Shown one piece after another: positions 8,870 to 16,924 of a DNA stretch of 49,481 nt. Source of the DNA: Oscillospiraceae bacterium (GTDB taxonomy: Bacteria; Bacillota; Clostridia; Oscillospirales; Ruminococcaceae); contig JALEHK010000067.1 of assembly GCA_022770625.1 (NCBI GenBank), positions 1 to 49,481 on the forward strand, read 5' to 3'. Within the stretch, counting starts at the first letter, position 1, and every line of letters begins with the position of its first letter. The position numbers and the translations under genes were made by a program. The notes below the pieces were generated by a model. That model worked only from the letters and a program-made list of their open reading frames with translations, was not told the origin of the DNA and made no database searches.

Positions 8870-10051
8870 TTAGCCCTCAGTTTTTACACGGGCATCTCTC
8901 GCCTTCCAGAGCCACTCGGTCATGCAGAGCATCGCGGCCGCCACGATCAGAAGGATGATCGGGAAGAGCTGCATCCCGAATTTCCCGACAATGCCGCCGA
9001 CGACCGGAGGAGTCAGGGTCGAACCGACGTACGCGCTCGCCATCTGAACGCCCATGATCGACTGGGAAGCGTCCCGTCCGAAGTTATCGGGGGTGGAATG
9101 AATGACGCTCGGATAGATCGGCGCACAGCCGAACCCGATCATCAGAAGACCTGCGCAGAGAAGCGGGTCGGGACCGGGGATCAGCAGAAAGACAAGACCG
9201 GTGATGATGATACATTCGCCCGCGCGGATCAGCGTCTTATCCGAGAGTTTCCCGGCGATAAAGCCGCACAGCCCGCGTCCGATGGTAATGCCGAGATAGA
9301 AGAGGGAGACCCATCCGGCGGCGCGTTCTGCCGAAACGCCGCGGTAGCCGGTCATATAGCTCGCGCTCCAGAGGCCGGTCGTCGTTTCGACCGAGCAGTA
9401 GCAGAAAAAGGCGACGAGAACCTGCTTGGCGCCGGGCATTCGGAGAAGTTCGGGGATCGAGCGGACGTGTCCCTTCTCCTCTTCGCTTTCCGCGTCTGCT
9501 GCCGCTGTCTTTTTCCAGAGGGGAAGCGAGAAAACGAGGATTGCGGTCAGAACCAGCTGGAACAGGCCGATAATCCGGTAGCCCGACTGCCAGCCGGCGC
9601 CGCCGGTCAGGCACTGACCCATGACGAAGGGGCCGATCGTCGTTCCGACGCCCCACATACAGTGCAGCCAGCTCATATGACGGGCTTTATAATGGAGGGC
9701 GACAAAGGCGTTCAGTGCCGCGTCTACGCTTCCGGCCCCCAGTCCGTAGGGGAGCGCCCAGAGGATCAGCATCCAGTACCTGGTGCAGGTCGAAAAGCCG
9801 AAAAGCGCGACCATTGTCAGACCGACGCTGACGGCGGTGACGGCGCCGGTGCCGAACTTACGGATCAGCCGGTCGCTTAAAAGGCTCGAGATGATCGTGC
9901 AGCCGGAAATGGTCATCGAGACGATGCCGGCGGCACCGACCGCGACGCCCATGCCGGGCTGCATACTCGGCCACGCCGCGCCCAGAAGCCCGTCGGGAAG
10001 GCCAAGGCTGATAAAGGAAAGATAGATGATCGCAAGCAGAAGAGAAATCAC
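8870..10051 (-). CDS. MFS transporter (fucose-permease-like)
   Basis: A 393-aa protein with about 12 hydrophobic segments. The N-terminus LGLPDGLLGAAWPSM and internal features resemble the FHS/FucP-like and YbjJ-like MFS proteins of Firmicutes, which often carry sugars. The substrate is not evident. GTG start with GAGGAGG 7 nt upstream. It starts 31 bp after the exonuclease gene on the same strand with no terminator between, so the two are probably co-transcribed. Confidence 0.85.
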   Translation of the reverse strand: MISLLLAIIYLSFISLGLPDGLLGAAWPSMQPGMGVAVGAAGIVSMTISGCTIISSLLSDRLIRKFGTGAVTAVSVGLTMVALFGFSTCTRYWMLILWALPYGLGAGSVDAALNAFVALHYKARHMSWLHCMWGVGTTIGPFVMGQCLTGGAGWQSGYRIIGLFQLVLTAILVFSLPLWKKTAAADAESEEEKGHVRSIPELLRMPGAKQVLVAFFCYCSVETTTGLWSASYMTGYRGVSAERAAGWVSLFYLGITIGRGLCGFIAGKLSDKTLIRAGECIIITGLVFLLIPGPDPLLCAGLLMIGFGCAPIYPSVIHSTPDNFGRDASQSIMGVQMASAYVGSTLTPPVVGGIVGKFGMQLFPIILLIVAAAMLCMTEWLWKARDARVKTEG

Positions 10052-10082
10052 AAAAAAACCTCCTCAAATTATTTTTATAGGA

Positions 10083-11126
10083 TCAGCGCTTGCTCAGGTC
10101 GCTGTAGCTCAGAAAGCCGCTTAAGTGTTCCATACCGCCCAGACGATCGAAGATCTCCATACAGCCGTGGGTATCGCTCATCGCGTTATGATGGTCGAGC
10201 GGGATGGAGAAATGCTCGCAGAGGGTCGAGAGACGGTGATTATCCAGCTCGGGCATCAGCTTCTGCGCCGCGCGGCAGGTGCAGATATATGGCACCTCGC
10301 CGGGAATCAGATGACCGAGAACGGACTTGTAGTTTTTTAAGGTCGTGCGGAGGAAGTAAAGGTCGGCCGCCGCAGCCGAATGGGCGACCAGAATGCTTCC
10401 GGTAAAAAAGTGGCGGATCTCCTTCCAGACCTCGGGAAAAGTCGGCGCAGTCGCCGCCATTTCGTCGGTGATGCCGTGAATCGCGAGGTTTTCCTTCTGC
10501 ATCGGGCGTTCGGGATTAATCAGCGTATAGTATTCGGTTTCGGCTCCGGTCTCGTCGCGGTGGATCAGTCCGATCGCGCAGATCGCACCGGTTGAATCGG
10601 CCGTCTCGCAGTCGAAAAAGGTCAGGCTTTTCGGGACGCGGCGGACGGGAGCGGGCTGGATCATGCTGATGCAGGTCTCCCACGCGCAGGTATTTTTCAA
10701 GCGGTCAAAGGCGGCGAGAAGCTGATGCGCCCCCTCTTCGCCGGGGGAAACGGCAGGCGCTTTTTCTCCCGCGAGTTTATAAAGATCGCGCATCGGGAGG
10801 GTGAAAAAGACGGGCGGGTAGATGCCGGACTCCGAAAGGAGAGTGGAGAGAAGGGAAGCCTCGTCTTTTTTGCAGAGGATCAGGCTGTGGGTAAACGACT
10901 CGCGGATCTTTTCCCAGACGCTTCGAAGAGAGGGAGCGTGTTCCAGCGTTTCGGCAGAGACGCCCGCTTTTGCAAGCTCTTTTGCGGACGGGGCGCGGGT
11001 CGGGGAAAGGTAGGTGTGAAAAGCGGACGGCGGGTTTTCACCGTTCCGGTGGATGAAACAAAGGGAATAGGGAACGGCGGTTGCCCCTGTTCCGAAAAAA
11101 GAGAGGTTCAGCGCGCAGATCTGCAC
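10083..11126 (-). CDS. DEDDh 3'-5' exonuclease with a decayed second exonuclease domain
   Basis: The C-terminal half (about 165-330) is a DnaQ/epsilon-type exonuclease with D172 and E174 (FFDCETADS), IHGITDE, D255 in LVAHSAAAADLYFL, and H313-N-A-x-x-D318. It could proofread or trim 3' ends. The N-terminal half (about 1-110) keeps the same outline: a conserved I/L-SP loop, a GVSAETLEHAPSLRSVWEKI helix like GITDEMAATAPTFPEVWKEI, then LILCKKDEASLL. It has lost the acidic residues. GTG start with GGGAGGTGA upstream. First gene of an operon with the MFS gene. Confidence 0.8.
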   Translation of the reverse strand: MQICALNLSFFGTGATAVPYSLCFIHRNGENPPSAFHTYLSPTRAPSAKELAKAGVSAETLEHAPSLRSVWEKIRESFTHSLILCKKDEASLLSTLLSESGIYPPVFFTLPMRDLYKLAGEKAPAVSPGEEGAHQLLAAFDRLKNTCAWETCISMIQPAPVRRVPKSLTFFDCETADSTGAICAIGLIHRDETGAETEYYTLINPERPMQKENLAIHGITDEMAATAPTFPEVWKEIRHFFTGSILVAHSAAAADLYFLRTTLKNYKSVLGHLIPGEVPYICTCRAAQKLMPELDNHRLSTLCEHFSIPLDHHNAMSDTHGCMEIFDRLGGMEHLSGFLSYSDLSKR

Positions 11127-11194
11127 GGTCGCTCACCTCCCGGAAAAGAATGAATATGCATAATGATGTACCTCGATGATAGCTGTTGAGTATT

Positions 11195-11223
11195 ATTATA
11201 ACAATTGCGGCGGGATTTTGCAA
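11195..11223 (-). promoter_or_regulatory. Sigma-70 promoter of the exonuclease-MFS operon
   Basis: Minus-strand TTGCAA and TATAAT with a 17-bp spacer, about 70 bp upstream of the GTG start. Confidence 0.75.
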
Positions 11224-11251
11224 TCGGTTTACAGGGGTTTTCCGTTTGTTA

Positions 11252-11297
11252 CAAAAAAAGAAAAACGCCCGGCTCCGCATGGATGCGAAACCGGGTG
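11252..11297 (-). terminator. Intrinsic terminator of the PLP enzyme gene
   Basis: CACCCGG...CGCATCC pairs with GGATGCG...CCGGGCG through a bulged stem, followed on the minus strand by TTTTTCTTTTTTT. Confidence 0.8.
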
Positions 11298-11319
11298 AGG
11301 GGATGCTGAGAGGATGTTT

Positions 11320-12465
11320 TTATTCCATAGCCTGTGCAAGATCGGCGATGATGTCGTCCGCCGCTTCGAGTCCGACCGAGAGACGAAGCAGTTTATCGGT
11401 GATGCCGAGCGCTTCCCGGCGTTCTTTCGGGACGTCGGGGTGGGTCTGCATCATCGGGTAGGTAATCAGCGACTCGGTGCCGCCGAGACTTTCGGCGAAG
11501 GTAATCATCTTAACCGTCTGGAGGGTCTTATGGGCGGTCTCGACGTCTTTGGTCGAGAAGGAGATCATGCTTCCGGTTCCGCGCGCCTGAGAGGCGTTTA
11601 CGTCATAGCCCGGGAAATCGGGAAGGCCGATGTAGTAGACCTTGTCCACCTTCGGGTTGGAGCGGAGCCAGTTTGCAACCTTCAGTGCGTTTTCCTGCTG
11701 GCGTTCCATACGGATGGGGAGGGTCTTCAGCCCGCGCAGCACCAGCCAGCTGTCGAACGGGGAGAGAGTACCGCCGGTCGTTTTCGCCAGCAGGCGGATC
11801 CGATCGGCAATTTCCTGATGAGCCGAGCAGGCAAAGCCCGCGATCGCGTCGTTATGTCCGGCGATGAACTTGGAGCCGCTGTGAACGACGATGTCGGCGC
11901 CGAGGGCCAAAGGATTCTGGAAGTAGGGGGAGAGGAAGGTGTTGTCGGCGATCAGCATCATCCCGTGCGCATGGGCGAGGGCGGCCGCCGCGCGGATGTC
12001 GGTGACGTGCATCATCGGGTTGCTCGGGGTCTCGATATAGAGGGCGCGGGTCTCGGGGCGGATCAGCTTTTCCGCAGCGGAAAGGTCGGCGGTATTGACG
12101 AAATCGACGGTCATGCCGTTTTTGCAGGCGACCTTGTCGAAGAGACGGATGACGCCGCCGTAGAGGTCGTCCGAGCAGATGATATGGTTGCCGGGGGAAA
12201 ACAGCTCGAACACGGCGCTGATCGCGGCCATGCCGGAGGAGAAAGCAACGGTATCGACGGCGCCTTCCAGAACGGAGACGGTTTCTTCGAGATGCTGGCG
12301 GGTCGGGTTTTTCTCGCGAGTGTAGTCAAACCCGGAGGATTTCCCAAGCCCAATATGTCCGAAGGTCGCGGTCTGGAAGATCGGGAAGCTGACCGCGCGG
12401 GTGGGATCGTTATAGGAAAAATCATTGTTTCCATGGATACATTGGGTTTCGATATGGCTGGACAT
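11320..12465 (-). CDS. Cys/Met metabolism PLP-dependent enzyme (cystathionine gamma-synthase/lyase family)
   Basis: Cytoplasmic trans-sulfuration enzyme of the Cys_Met_Meta_PP family. It shows the family start (PTRAVSFPIFQTATF), the YTREKNPTR substrate loop, the glycine loop SSGMAA, D in ADNTF, the PLP lysine in HSGSKFIAGHND and the GGTESLITYP C-terminal motif. Sequence alone does not separate gamma-synthase, beta/gamma-lyase and O-acetylhomoserine-type activities. About 381 aa, normal length. ATG 12465 lies 8 nt after GGAGTG; the TTG nine bases earlier is too close. No T-box or SAM leader is seen. Own promoter and terminator, so monocistronic. Confidence 0.88.
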   Translation of the reverse strand: MSSHIETQCIHGNNDFSYNDPTRAVSFPIFQTATFGHIGLGKSSGFDYTREKNPTRQHLEETVSVLEGAVDTVAFSSGMAAISAVFELFSPGNHIICSDDLYGGVIRLFDKVACKNGMTVDFVNTADLSAAEKLIRPETRALYIETPSNPMMHVTDIRAAAALAHAHGMMLIADNTFLSPYFQNPLALGADIVVHSGSKFIAGHNDAIAGFACSAHQEIADRIRLLAKTTGGTLSPFDSWLVLRGLKTLPIRMERQQENALKVANWLRSNPKVDKVYYIGLPDFPGYDVNASQARGTGSMISFSTKDVETAHKTLQTVKMITFAESLGGTESLITYPMMQTHPDVPKERREALGITDKLLRLSVGLEAADDIIADLAQAME

Positions 12466-12536
12466 GAGCAACACTCCTTATTTTTGACACGCCGGTTCTT
12501 CTCTTTATAAACCTACCGGGCGGATTTGTATTTTTC

Positions 12537-12565
12537 ATTATACCGCGCGGGGAAAAAGGTGTCAA
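12537..12565 (-). promoter_or_regulatory. Consensus promoter of the PLP enzyme gene
   Basis: Minus-strand TTGACA and TATAAT with exactly 17 bp between, about 70 bp before the ATG. Confidence 0.85.
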
Positions 12566-12648
12566 TGCCGGAGCGCGGATCGGAAGGGATTTTGGCGGTT
12601 TGCGCAGAAATCGCGCGTCAGAGCGGGAGCTTCTCTCCAAGGCGGATA

Positions 12649-12677
12649 TTGCAATCGCGGAAGTACCATGTTATAAT
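12649..12677 (+). promoter_or_regulatory. Promoter of the broken tcdA gene
   Basis: TTGCAA and TATAAT with a 17-bp spacer, about 40 bp before the ATG at 12717. The promoter is intact although the gene is not. Confidence 0.7.
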
Positions 12678-12716
12678 ACCTATTTAACGAGTATGTATTT
12701 AAGGCGAAAGGACGTT

Positions 12717-12971
12717 ATGGATATGCTGAACCAGTTTTCGCGCACGGAGCTTCTTTTGGGGCACGAAGGAACGGAACGTTTAAGCGGGGCGCGGGTCGCG
12801 ATTTTCGGGATCGGCGGCGTCGGCGGATTTACGGCGGAGGCGCTCGATCTGATTGACGACGACAAGATCTGTCTCACCAACATCAACCGCCAGATCTTTG
12901 CGACCCAGAAAACGGTCGGGCAGTACAAGGTCGTCAAGGATCTGACGGAAATGTCGGTAAAAACAGGTTGA
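12717..12971 (+). pseudogene. tcdA: Truncated tRNA threonylcarbamoyladenosine dehydratase (tcdA)
   Basis: TcdA (ThiF/E1-like) cyclises t6A37 in tRNA and is normally about 230-270 aa. Here only 84 aa remain: MLNQFSRTELLLG, the ATP-binding GIGGVGG and DDDKICLTNINRQI. Two lesions are visible. About 8 residues (family ARSGIGAL-like) are missing between EAL and DLIDDD, consistent with loss between GCGCTC repeats. After GQYKV the frame changes sequence and stops, losing the catalytic and C-terminal parts. Non-functional as written. Confidence 0.8.
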
Positions 12972-12997
12972 ATTTGTCGGACAGGAACATGACCAAT

Positions 12998-13046
12998 AAA
13001 AAATCTCCCGCATCGGAGGGTTTCCGGTGCGGGAGATTTGTGTTTT
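12998..13046. terminator. Bidirectional terminator between broken tcdA and the ECF S gene
   Basis: A 16-bp stem AAATCTCCCGCATCGG / CCGGTGCGGGAGATTT with T-tracts on both strands. Confidence 0.85.
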
Positions 13047-13705
13047 TATTTCTCGGAGTCTTTTCCGATCAGCTTTGCTTTTTCCAGAGCGGGACGAAGG
13101 GCGAGGTAGAGAATGACCGCGCACAGCGTCGAGACAAGGCTGTTGACGAAGGTAACGCCGCCGGCGATCTTACTGAGCGCCTGTGCAACGGTGTAATCCT
13201 GTCCGAAGATAAAGACGTTGCGGAAGTAGCCGATGAAGGGGTCGGTGATGACATTGACCAGAAGGCCGGAAGCCGCCGAGACGATAACCTTGGCAAGGTA
13301 CGCTCCTTTATTTTCCTTCGGGTTTAAGGTCTTGAGCTTGAACGCCTTATGGGCAACCGCGCCGCAGACGATACCGATGATGAACTTTAAGATGAAGGTC
13401 GTAACGGCGTAGCCGGGGTCACCCGCGAGGATGTCTGCCAGAGCAAGTCCAATCGCGCCCGCCAGACCACCCGAAACGCCGTCCAGAAGCAGCGCCGTCA
13501 GCGCGGTGAAGGTGTTCCCGAGGTGGAAGGAAGAGCCGCCCATAAAGGGAATACGGAAGAAATCGTAGGCGATTAAGGAAAGCGCCGCCATGACGCCGAT
13601 CATGGCAAGCTCACGGACGGTGAATTTGCGCTTATACATGACGCTTCCGAAAACGATCAGGATTACGACGACTGCGAAAAGCAGCCACATCATTATAGTG
13701 GACAT
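13046..13705 (-). CDS. ECF transporter substrate-binding (S) component, probably vitamin B6
   Basis: A 219-aa membrane protein with about six helices and the S-component pattern: ELAMIGVMAALSLIAYDFFRIPF, GNTFTALTALLLDGVSGGLAGAIGLALADI. It would bind a vitamin and dock on a shared EcfA-A'-T module, which is not encoded here. It lies 46 bp downstream of a pyridoxal-type kinase gene on the same strand, an arrangement predicted for PdxU-type pyridoxine S components, so B6 uptake is the best guess. GGAGGGG lies 7 nt before the ATG. Confidence 0.8.
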   Translation of the reverse strand: MSTIMMWLLFAVVVILIVFGSVMYKRKFTVRELAMIGVMAALSLIAYDFFRIPFMGGSSFHLGNTFTALTALLLDGVSGGLAGAIGLALADILAGDPGYAVTTFILKFIIGIVCGAVAHKAFKLKTLNPKENKGAYLAKVIVSAASGLLVNVITDPFIGYFRNVFIFGQDYTVAQALSKIAGGVTFVNSLVSTLCAVILYLALRPALEKAKLIGKDSEK

Positions 13706-13751
13706 AAGAATACCCCTCCAGATTCACGCCTGTCATGAGTCAGGCTAGAGA

Positions 13752-14615
13752 TTAGAGAAGCCGGTACCGTTCAAAGGTCTGCGGGGAGGTCAGCCACGAA
13801 AGGCAGGACTCGAGCATGACGCCGTAGCGGGTATCGCTCCCGTAGCTGAAGGTCGTGCGAACCGCAACCTCTAAAAACCGAGTCGCCCGTTCCATCGCCA
13901 TCGGGAGGCTGTCTCCGCCGAGAAGCCCTCCGACCAGAACGCTTGCGAAAATGTCGCCGGTTCCGGGGTAGGAGGCGGGAACGTAGTTGCAGTCGATCCG
14001 CCAGTACTGTCCCTGTTCACGGTCATAACCCAGGTTCGCGATATGATCGTCCGCCATATCCGCGCCGGTGATGACGACGTAGCGGGGCCCTTTTCCCGCG
14101 AGACGGGAAAGGAGCTGACGGGATTCCTGCTGCCGGAGCGGCGCGCCGGTGTACTCCTCGCCGAGAAGAAGCATCGCTTCGGTGAGGTTGGGGGTGATCA
14201 CGTCCGCCGCCGCGACCAGCTCTCCCATCCGGCGAATATGCTCGGGGGTAGAGGTGCGGTAGGGCTTTCCGTGGTCGCCCAGAACCGGGTCAACGACCGC
14301 GAGAGCGTCCGGATAGGCGCGCAGGTAATCGAGAACGATGTCAACCTGTTCGCTCGAACCGAGCCATCCGGAATAGATGCACTCAAATTCGATCCCGAGC
14401 TTTTTGTAATGGGCAAGAGTCGGAGCAAGCATCCGGGTCAGATCCTCGACAACCACATCGCCCAATCCGCCCGTATGGGTGGAGAGGACGGCGGTCGTGA
14501 CCGGGCAGACCTGAACCTTCATGACGGAGAGAACCGGCAGGATAACGCTGAGCGAACAGCGGCCGAAGCCGGAAAGATCGTGGATTGCGGCGACCCGCGG
14601 AGGTCTTTGCAGCAT
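13752..14615 (-). CDS. pdxY: Pyridoxal/pyridoxamine kinase (PdxY-like)
   Basis: Phosphorylates B6 vitamers with ATP in the cytoplasm (PLP salvage). Ribokinase-superfamily signatures: N-terminal AAIHDLSGFGRCSLSVILPVL, VVDPVLGDHGKPY, ITPNLTEA and the catalytic-base loop SYPGTGDIFASVL. I chose ATG 14615 (MLQRPP), since AAGGAG at 14625-14630 sits 9 nt before it and is itself part of the coding sequence of the alternative ATG at 14633. First gene of a two-gene operon with the ECF S component. Confidence 0.88.
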   Translation of the reverse strand: MLQRPPRVAAIHDLSGFGRCSLSVILPVLSVMKVQVCPVTTAVLSTHTGGLGDVVVEDLTRMLAPTLAHYKKLGIEFECIYSGWLGSSEQVDIVLDYLRAYPDALAVVDPVLGDHGKPYRTSTPEHIRRMGELVAAADVITPNLTEAMLLLGEEYTGAPLRQQESRQLLSRLAGKGPRYVVITGADMADDHIANLGYDREQGQYWRIDCNYVPASYPGTGDIFASVLVGGLLGGDSLPMAMERATRFLEVAVRTTFSYGSDTRYGVMLESCLSWLTSPQTFERYRLL

Positions 14616-14672
14616 TTGGAAAAACTCCTTCATTTCATGAATGTCTGCGCTTCCTTTAATAATGCGGGTGCG

Positions 14673-14718
14673 GCTTTCTCTGTGTCTTTATTGTAGCAGA
14701 GAAAGCGCCGCTCTTCAA
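14673..14718 (-). promoter_or_regulatory. Promoter inside an inverted repeat upstream of pdxY
   Basis: GCTTTCTCTG (14673-14682) and CAGAGAAAGC (14697-14706) form a perfect 10-bp inverted repeat with a 14-bp spacer. The minus-strand -10 TACAAT (14690-14695) lies within it, and TTGAAG (14713-14718) is 17 bp upstream. A repressor bound here would block the promoter, so this is a likely operator for a B6-responsive regulator that I cannot identify. Confidence 0.55.
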
Positions 14719-14924
14719 ATCGCCGGAGAGGAAGCGGGAAGGCTCCGGGATTTGTGCGTGATGTCCAACAGTTATCTTAACACATGGTTCACGATTTGGC
14801 AACTATTGCCCCGGAAAAAATGTCTGACCGGGATGGAAAAAATCAAAAACAGAAATCTGCACAAAAGGATGCGTGAAAAGGGGAAAACAGAAGGGCAAAA
14901 GGTAAGAATTTATTTCAAAAGAAA

Positions 14925-15388
14925 AGGCGCACATGAGTTTCCCGCGAGGAAAACCATGTGCACCCTTAAATCCGAACTTTGGGGGTGACCCCGTAATCCG
15001 GAGGACGTGCTGACGGGAACAGAGAAAACAGCGCTTTCTCATCTCCGCCGTGCACCGCAAGACAAACGGAAGCCGAAACACCGCTTTTTCCTCTCGCCGG
15101 TTGTTCGTGATCCAGTTCCCCAACTTTTAACGGATCCCGCGTCCCCTTAAAAAGAATACTCACCATGCTCCGTCCGCCGTCCGACCTCCGGAAGCACTTG
15201 ACAGACAAAAAAACGCCGTACAGTCCTTTCCCGTCCGATTACGGGCCAGCCCGTTTCAGCGCACTTTTCCGACAAAAGTCGAAGCCGCGCGGGGCAGAGA
15301 CTGTCCCTCCGGGATTTCCCAAAGGGCAGCGATTGCCGCACAGGGTTTGGGACTCATACGTGTTTTCAGTGCTCTTTATCAGGCGTTC
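14925..15388 (-). ncRNA. Candidate non-coding transcript (unclassified)
   Basis: Positions 14634-15467 hold no convincing protein gene. A promoter at 15395-15423 reads leftward, and a strong hairpin at 14927-14964 (GGTGCACATGGTTTTCC with its near-perfect complement) followed by a T-rich stretch ends the unit, giving a transcript of about 465 nt. Short ORFs inside lack ribosome sites. Several internal hairpins are visible, for example CCCTTTGGG...CCCGGAGGG. It does not show tmRNA, RNase P, SRP or 6S landmarks that I can recognise. It could also be the remains of a decayed gene. Confidence 0.35.
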
Positions 15389-15394
15389 GGATAC

Positions 15395-15423
15395 ATTGTA
15401 TCATGATTTGACGGATTTGTAAA
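15395..15423 (-). promoter_or_regulatory. Sigma-70 promoter for the candidate non-coding transcript
   Basis: Minus-strand TTTACA and TACAAT with a 17-bp spacer, placed just after the MFS terminator so that it starts an independent transcript. Confidence 0.6.
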
Positions 15424-15463
15424 GAAAAAAATTTACGGGAGAGGTTTCTTTCCTCTCCCGTAT
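15424..15463 (-). terminator. Intrinsic terminator of the MFS gene
   Basis: TACGGGAGAGG pairs with CCTCTCCCGTA, followed on the minus strand by a run of T. Confidence 0.85.
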
Positions 15464-15467
15464 GGAT

Positions 15468-16781
15468 TTATTCCGCTTCGACAGCTTCCAGTTCCGCTTC
15501 TTCGACACCGATCGTTTCGTCCTCGACGCCGGCGTTTTTGGTTATCCGCTGAAGGACGCTTATGCCGACAAAGAAGATCACAACGGTCGCGGTGCTGATG
15601 ATAAAGCTCAGGGTATAGCTTCCGGTAAAATCGAAGGTGTAGCCGATGATTGCGAAGCCGATCGCACTGATAAAGGTGCCGATTGCGGTGATCAGGCCGT
15701 ACTTTTCCTGATACCCCGCCGCTTTATAGACGTCGAGCGAGAGGAGGTTCGGGATCAGTACACCGGCCGCCATCGATACGCCCGAAAGGCAGGAGGCAAT
15801 ATACATGACGTACTGGTTGATGTTCTGGCCGCCGAGGATCAGGATGATGAACGCCGCGCCGACGATGCCCATCGCGAGGCGGCTGGTGCGCCAGATGTTC
15901 CATTTATCGGCAAGTGCACCCAGAACGACCTTTCCGATGATGTTGCCGACCATTGCACAGGAGGTGACGAGGGCGGAAACGGTCAGGTCGTAGCCGACCG
16001 ACTCGGCATAGCGTGCCATATGGGAGTAATACTGGCAGGTCCAGAGGGCGCAGGAACTGATGAGGATGCAGAGGGCGAGGACGAGCTTCGGATTTTTATA
16101 GGAGGGGGTGCCGGAGGGAACGTTCTTCTTCAGTTCTCCGGGAATCTCTTCCTCCGCGCCGTAAGCGGTATAGCCTTTCTCTTCCGGGGTCAGGCGGAGA
16201 ACAAAGAGGATTGCGGGAATGACCATGACCATCGCGATGACTGCCGTCCAGACGACCGCCTGTCTCCAACCGAGGGCGAGGATCATTTTGGAGCAGATCG
16301 GGTTCATGATCGCGCCGAAAAGTCCGGACGCCGCCAGCGAAAGCCCGACCGCAAAGCCGTTTTTCTTTTTGAACCAGTTGTTGATCATGAGGGTGACAGG
16401 GACGGCAAACAGGGAACTTGCGAAAACGCCCATCAGCGCCGCCGAGATGTACCACCAGATGAGGTGATGGAATAAAGACATACTTGCGAACAGCAGAGCT
16501 GTACCGGTCATTTCGATCGTCAGGATCAGTTTCAGCGGGTATTTCTTTAACAGCATCATCGTAAAGGGCATGACCAGCGACATGACGATCGAGCGGATGG
16601 TCGCGTACATCGAGAGGTCGCCGTTTCGGAAACCAAGGTCGGCACAGATCGAGGTGTAGAAAACGCCGAGACAGTTGTTGAGGATGCCGGTGGTGCCGCC
16701 CTGATAGAGGATACAGCCGATCAGAATCAGCCAGGCGGGGTGGATCCGCCGGAAAGCGGCGGGCTTTTGGGAGAATGTCAT
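15468..16781 (-). CDS. MFS transporter (OFA/monocarboxylate-like)
   Basis: About 437 aa with 12 predicted membrane segments and a central cytoplasmic loop (about 200-225). The pattern resembles the oxalate/formate antiporter-like group of MFS proteins, e.g. GCILYQGGTTGILNNCLGVFYTSICADLGF and NNWFKKKNGFAVGLSLAASGLFGA. The substrate is unknown; organic acids are likely. The C-terminus is Glu-rich. I chose ATG 16781 because AAAGGAC lies 8 nt upstream; an upstream in-frame start at 16838 precedes the ribosome site. Monocistronic. Confidence 0.85.
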   Translation of the reverse strand: MTFSQKPAAFRRIHPAWLILIGCILYQGGTTGILNNCLGVFYTSICADLGFRNGDLSMYATIRSIVMSLVMPFTMMLLKKYPLKLILTIEMTGTALLFASMSLFHHLIWWYISAALMGVFASSLFAVPVTLMINNWFKKKNGFAVGLSLAASGLFGAIMNPICSKMILALGWRQAVVWTAVIAMVMVIPAILFVLRLTPEEKGYTAYGAEEEIPGELKKNVPSGTPSYKNPKLVLALCILISSCALWTCQYYSHMARYAESVGYDLTVSALVTSCAMVGNIIGKVVLGALADKWNIWRTSRLAMGIVGAAFIILILGGQNINQYVMYIASCLSGVSMAAGVLIPNLLSLDVYKAAGYQEKYGLITAIGTFISAIGFAIIGYTFDFTGSYTLSFIISTATVVIFFVGISVLQRITKNAGVEDETIGVEEAELEAVEAE

Positions 16782-16828
16782 TTTTTGTTGTCCTTTCGGG
16801 GAAAGATTTTGATACAGTGAACAAATAA

Positions 16829-16858
16829 AGTATATCACAGGAGGATTTTACGGTGCAA
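16829..16858 (-). promoter_or_regulatory. Promoter of the OFA-like MFS gene
   Basis: Minus-strand TTGCAC and TATACT with an 18-bp spacer, about 50 bp before the ATG. Confidence 0.6.
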
Positions 16859-16924
16859 CCGTTTTACGGCAAAAATCGGGCAGCAAAGTTCACAAACTTT
16901 CATAACTTTTTTTGGATGCGTAGG

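Noticed and set aside
8600-9880. A 426-codon open frame antisense to the MFS gene
   Set aside because: It runs through the DUF378 gene and a terminator and mirrors the codon bias of the MFS gene; product composition is unnaturally Arg/Asp/Gly-rich.
14803-15341. Small proteins on the minus strand (about 60-106 aa)
   Set aside because: No ribosome sites, no conserved domains and an internal terminator hairpin; better explained as non-coding or decayed DNA.
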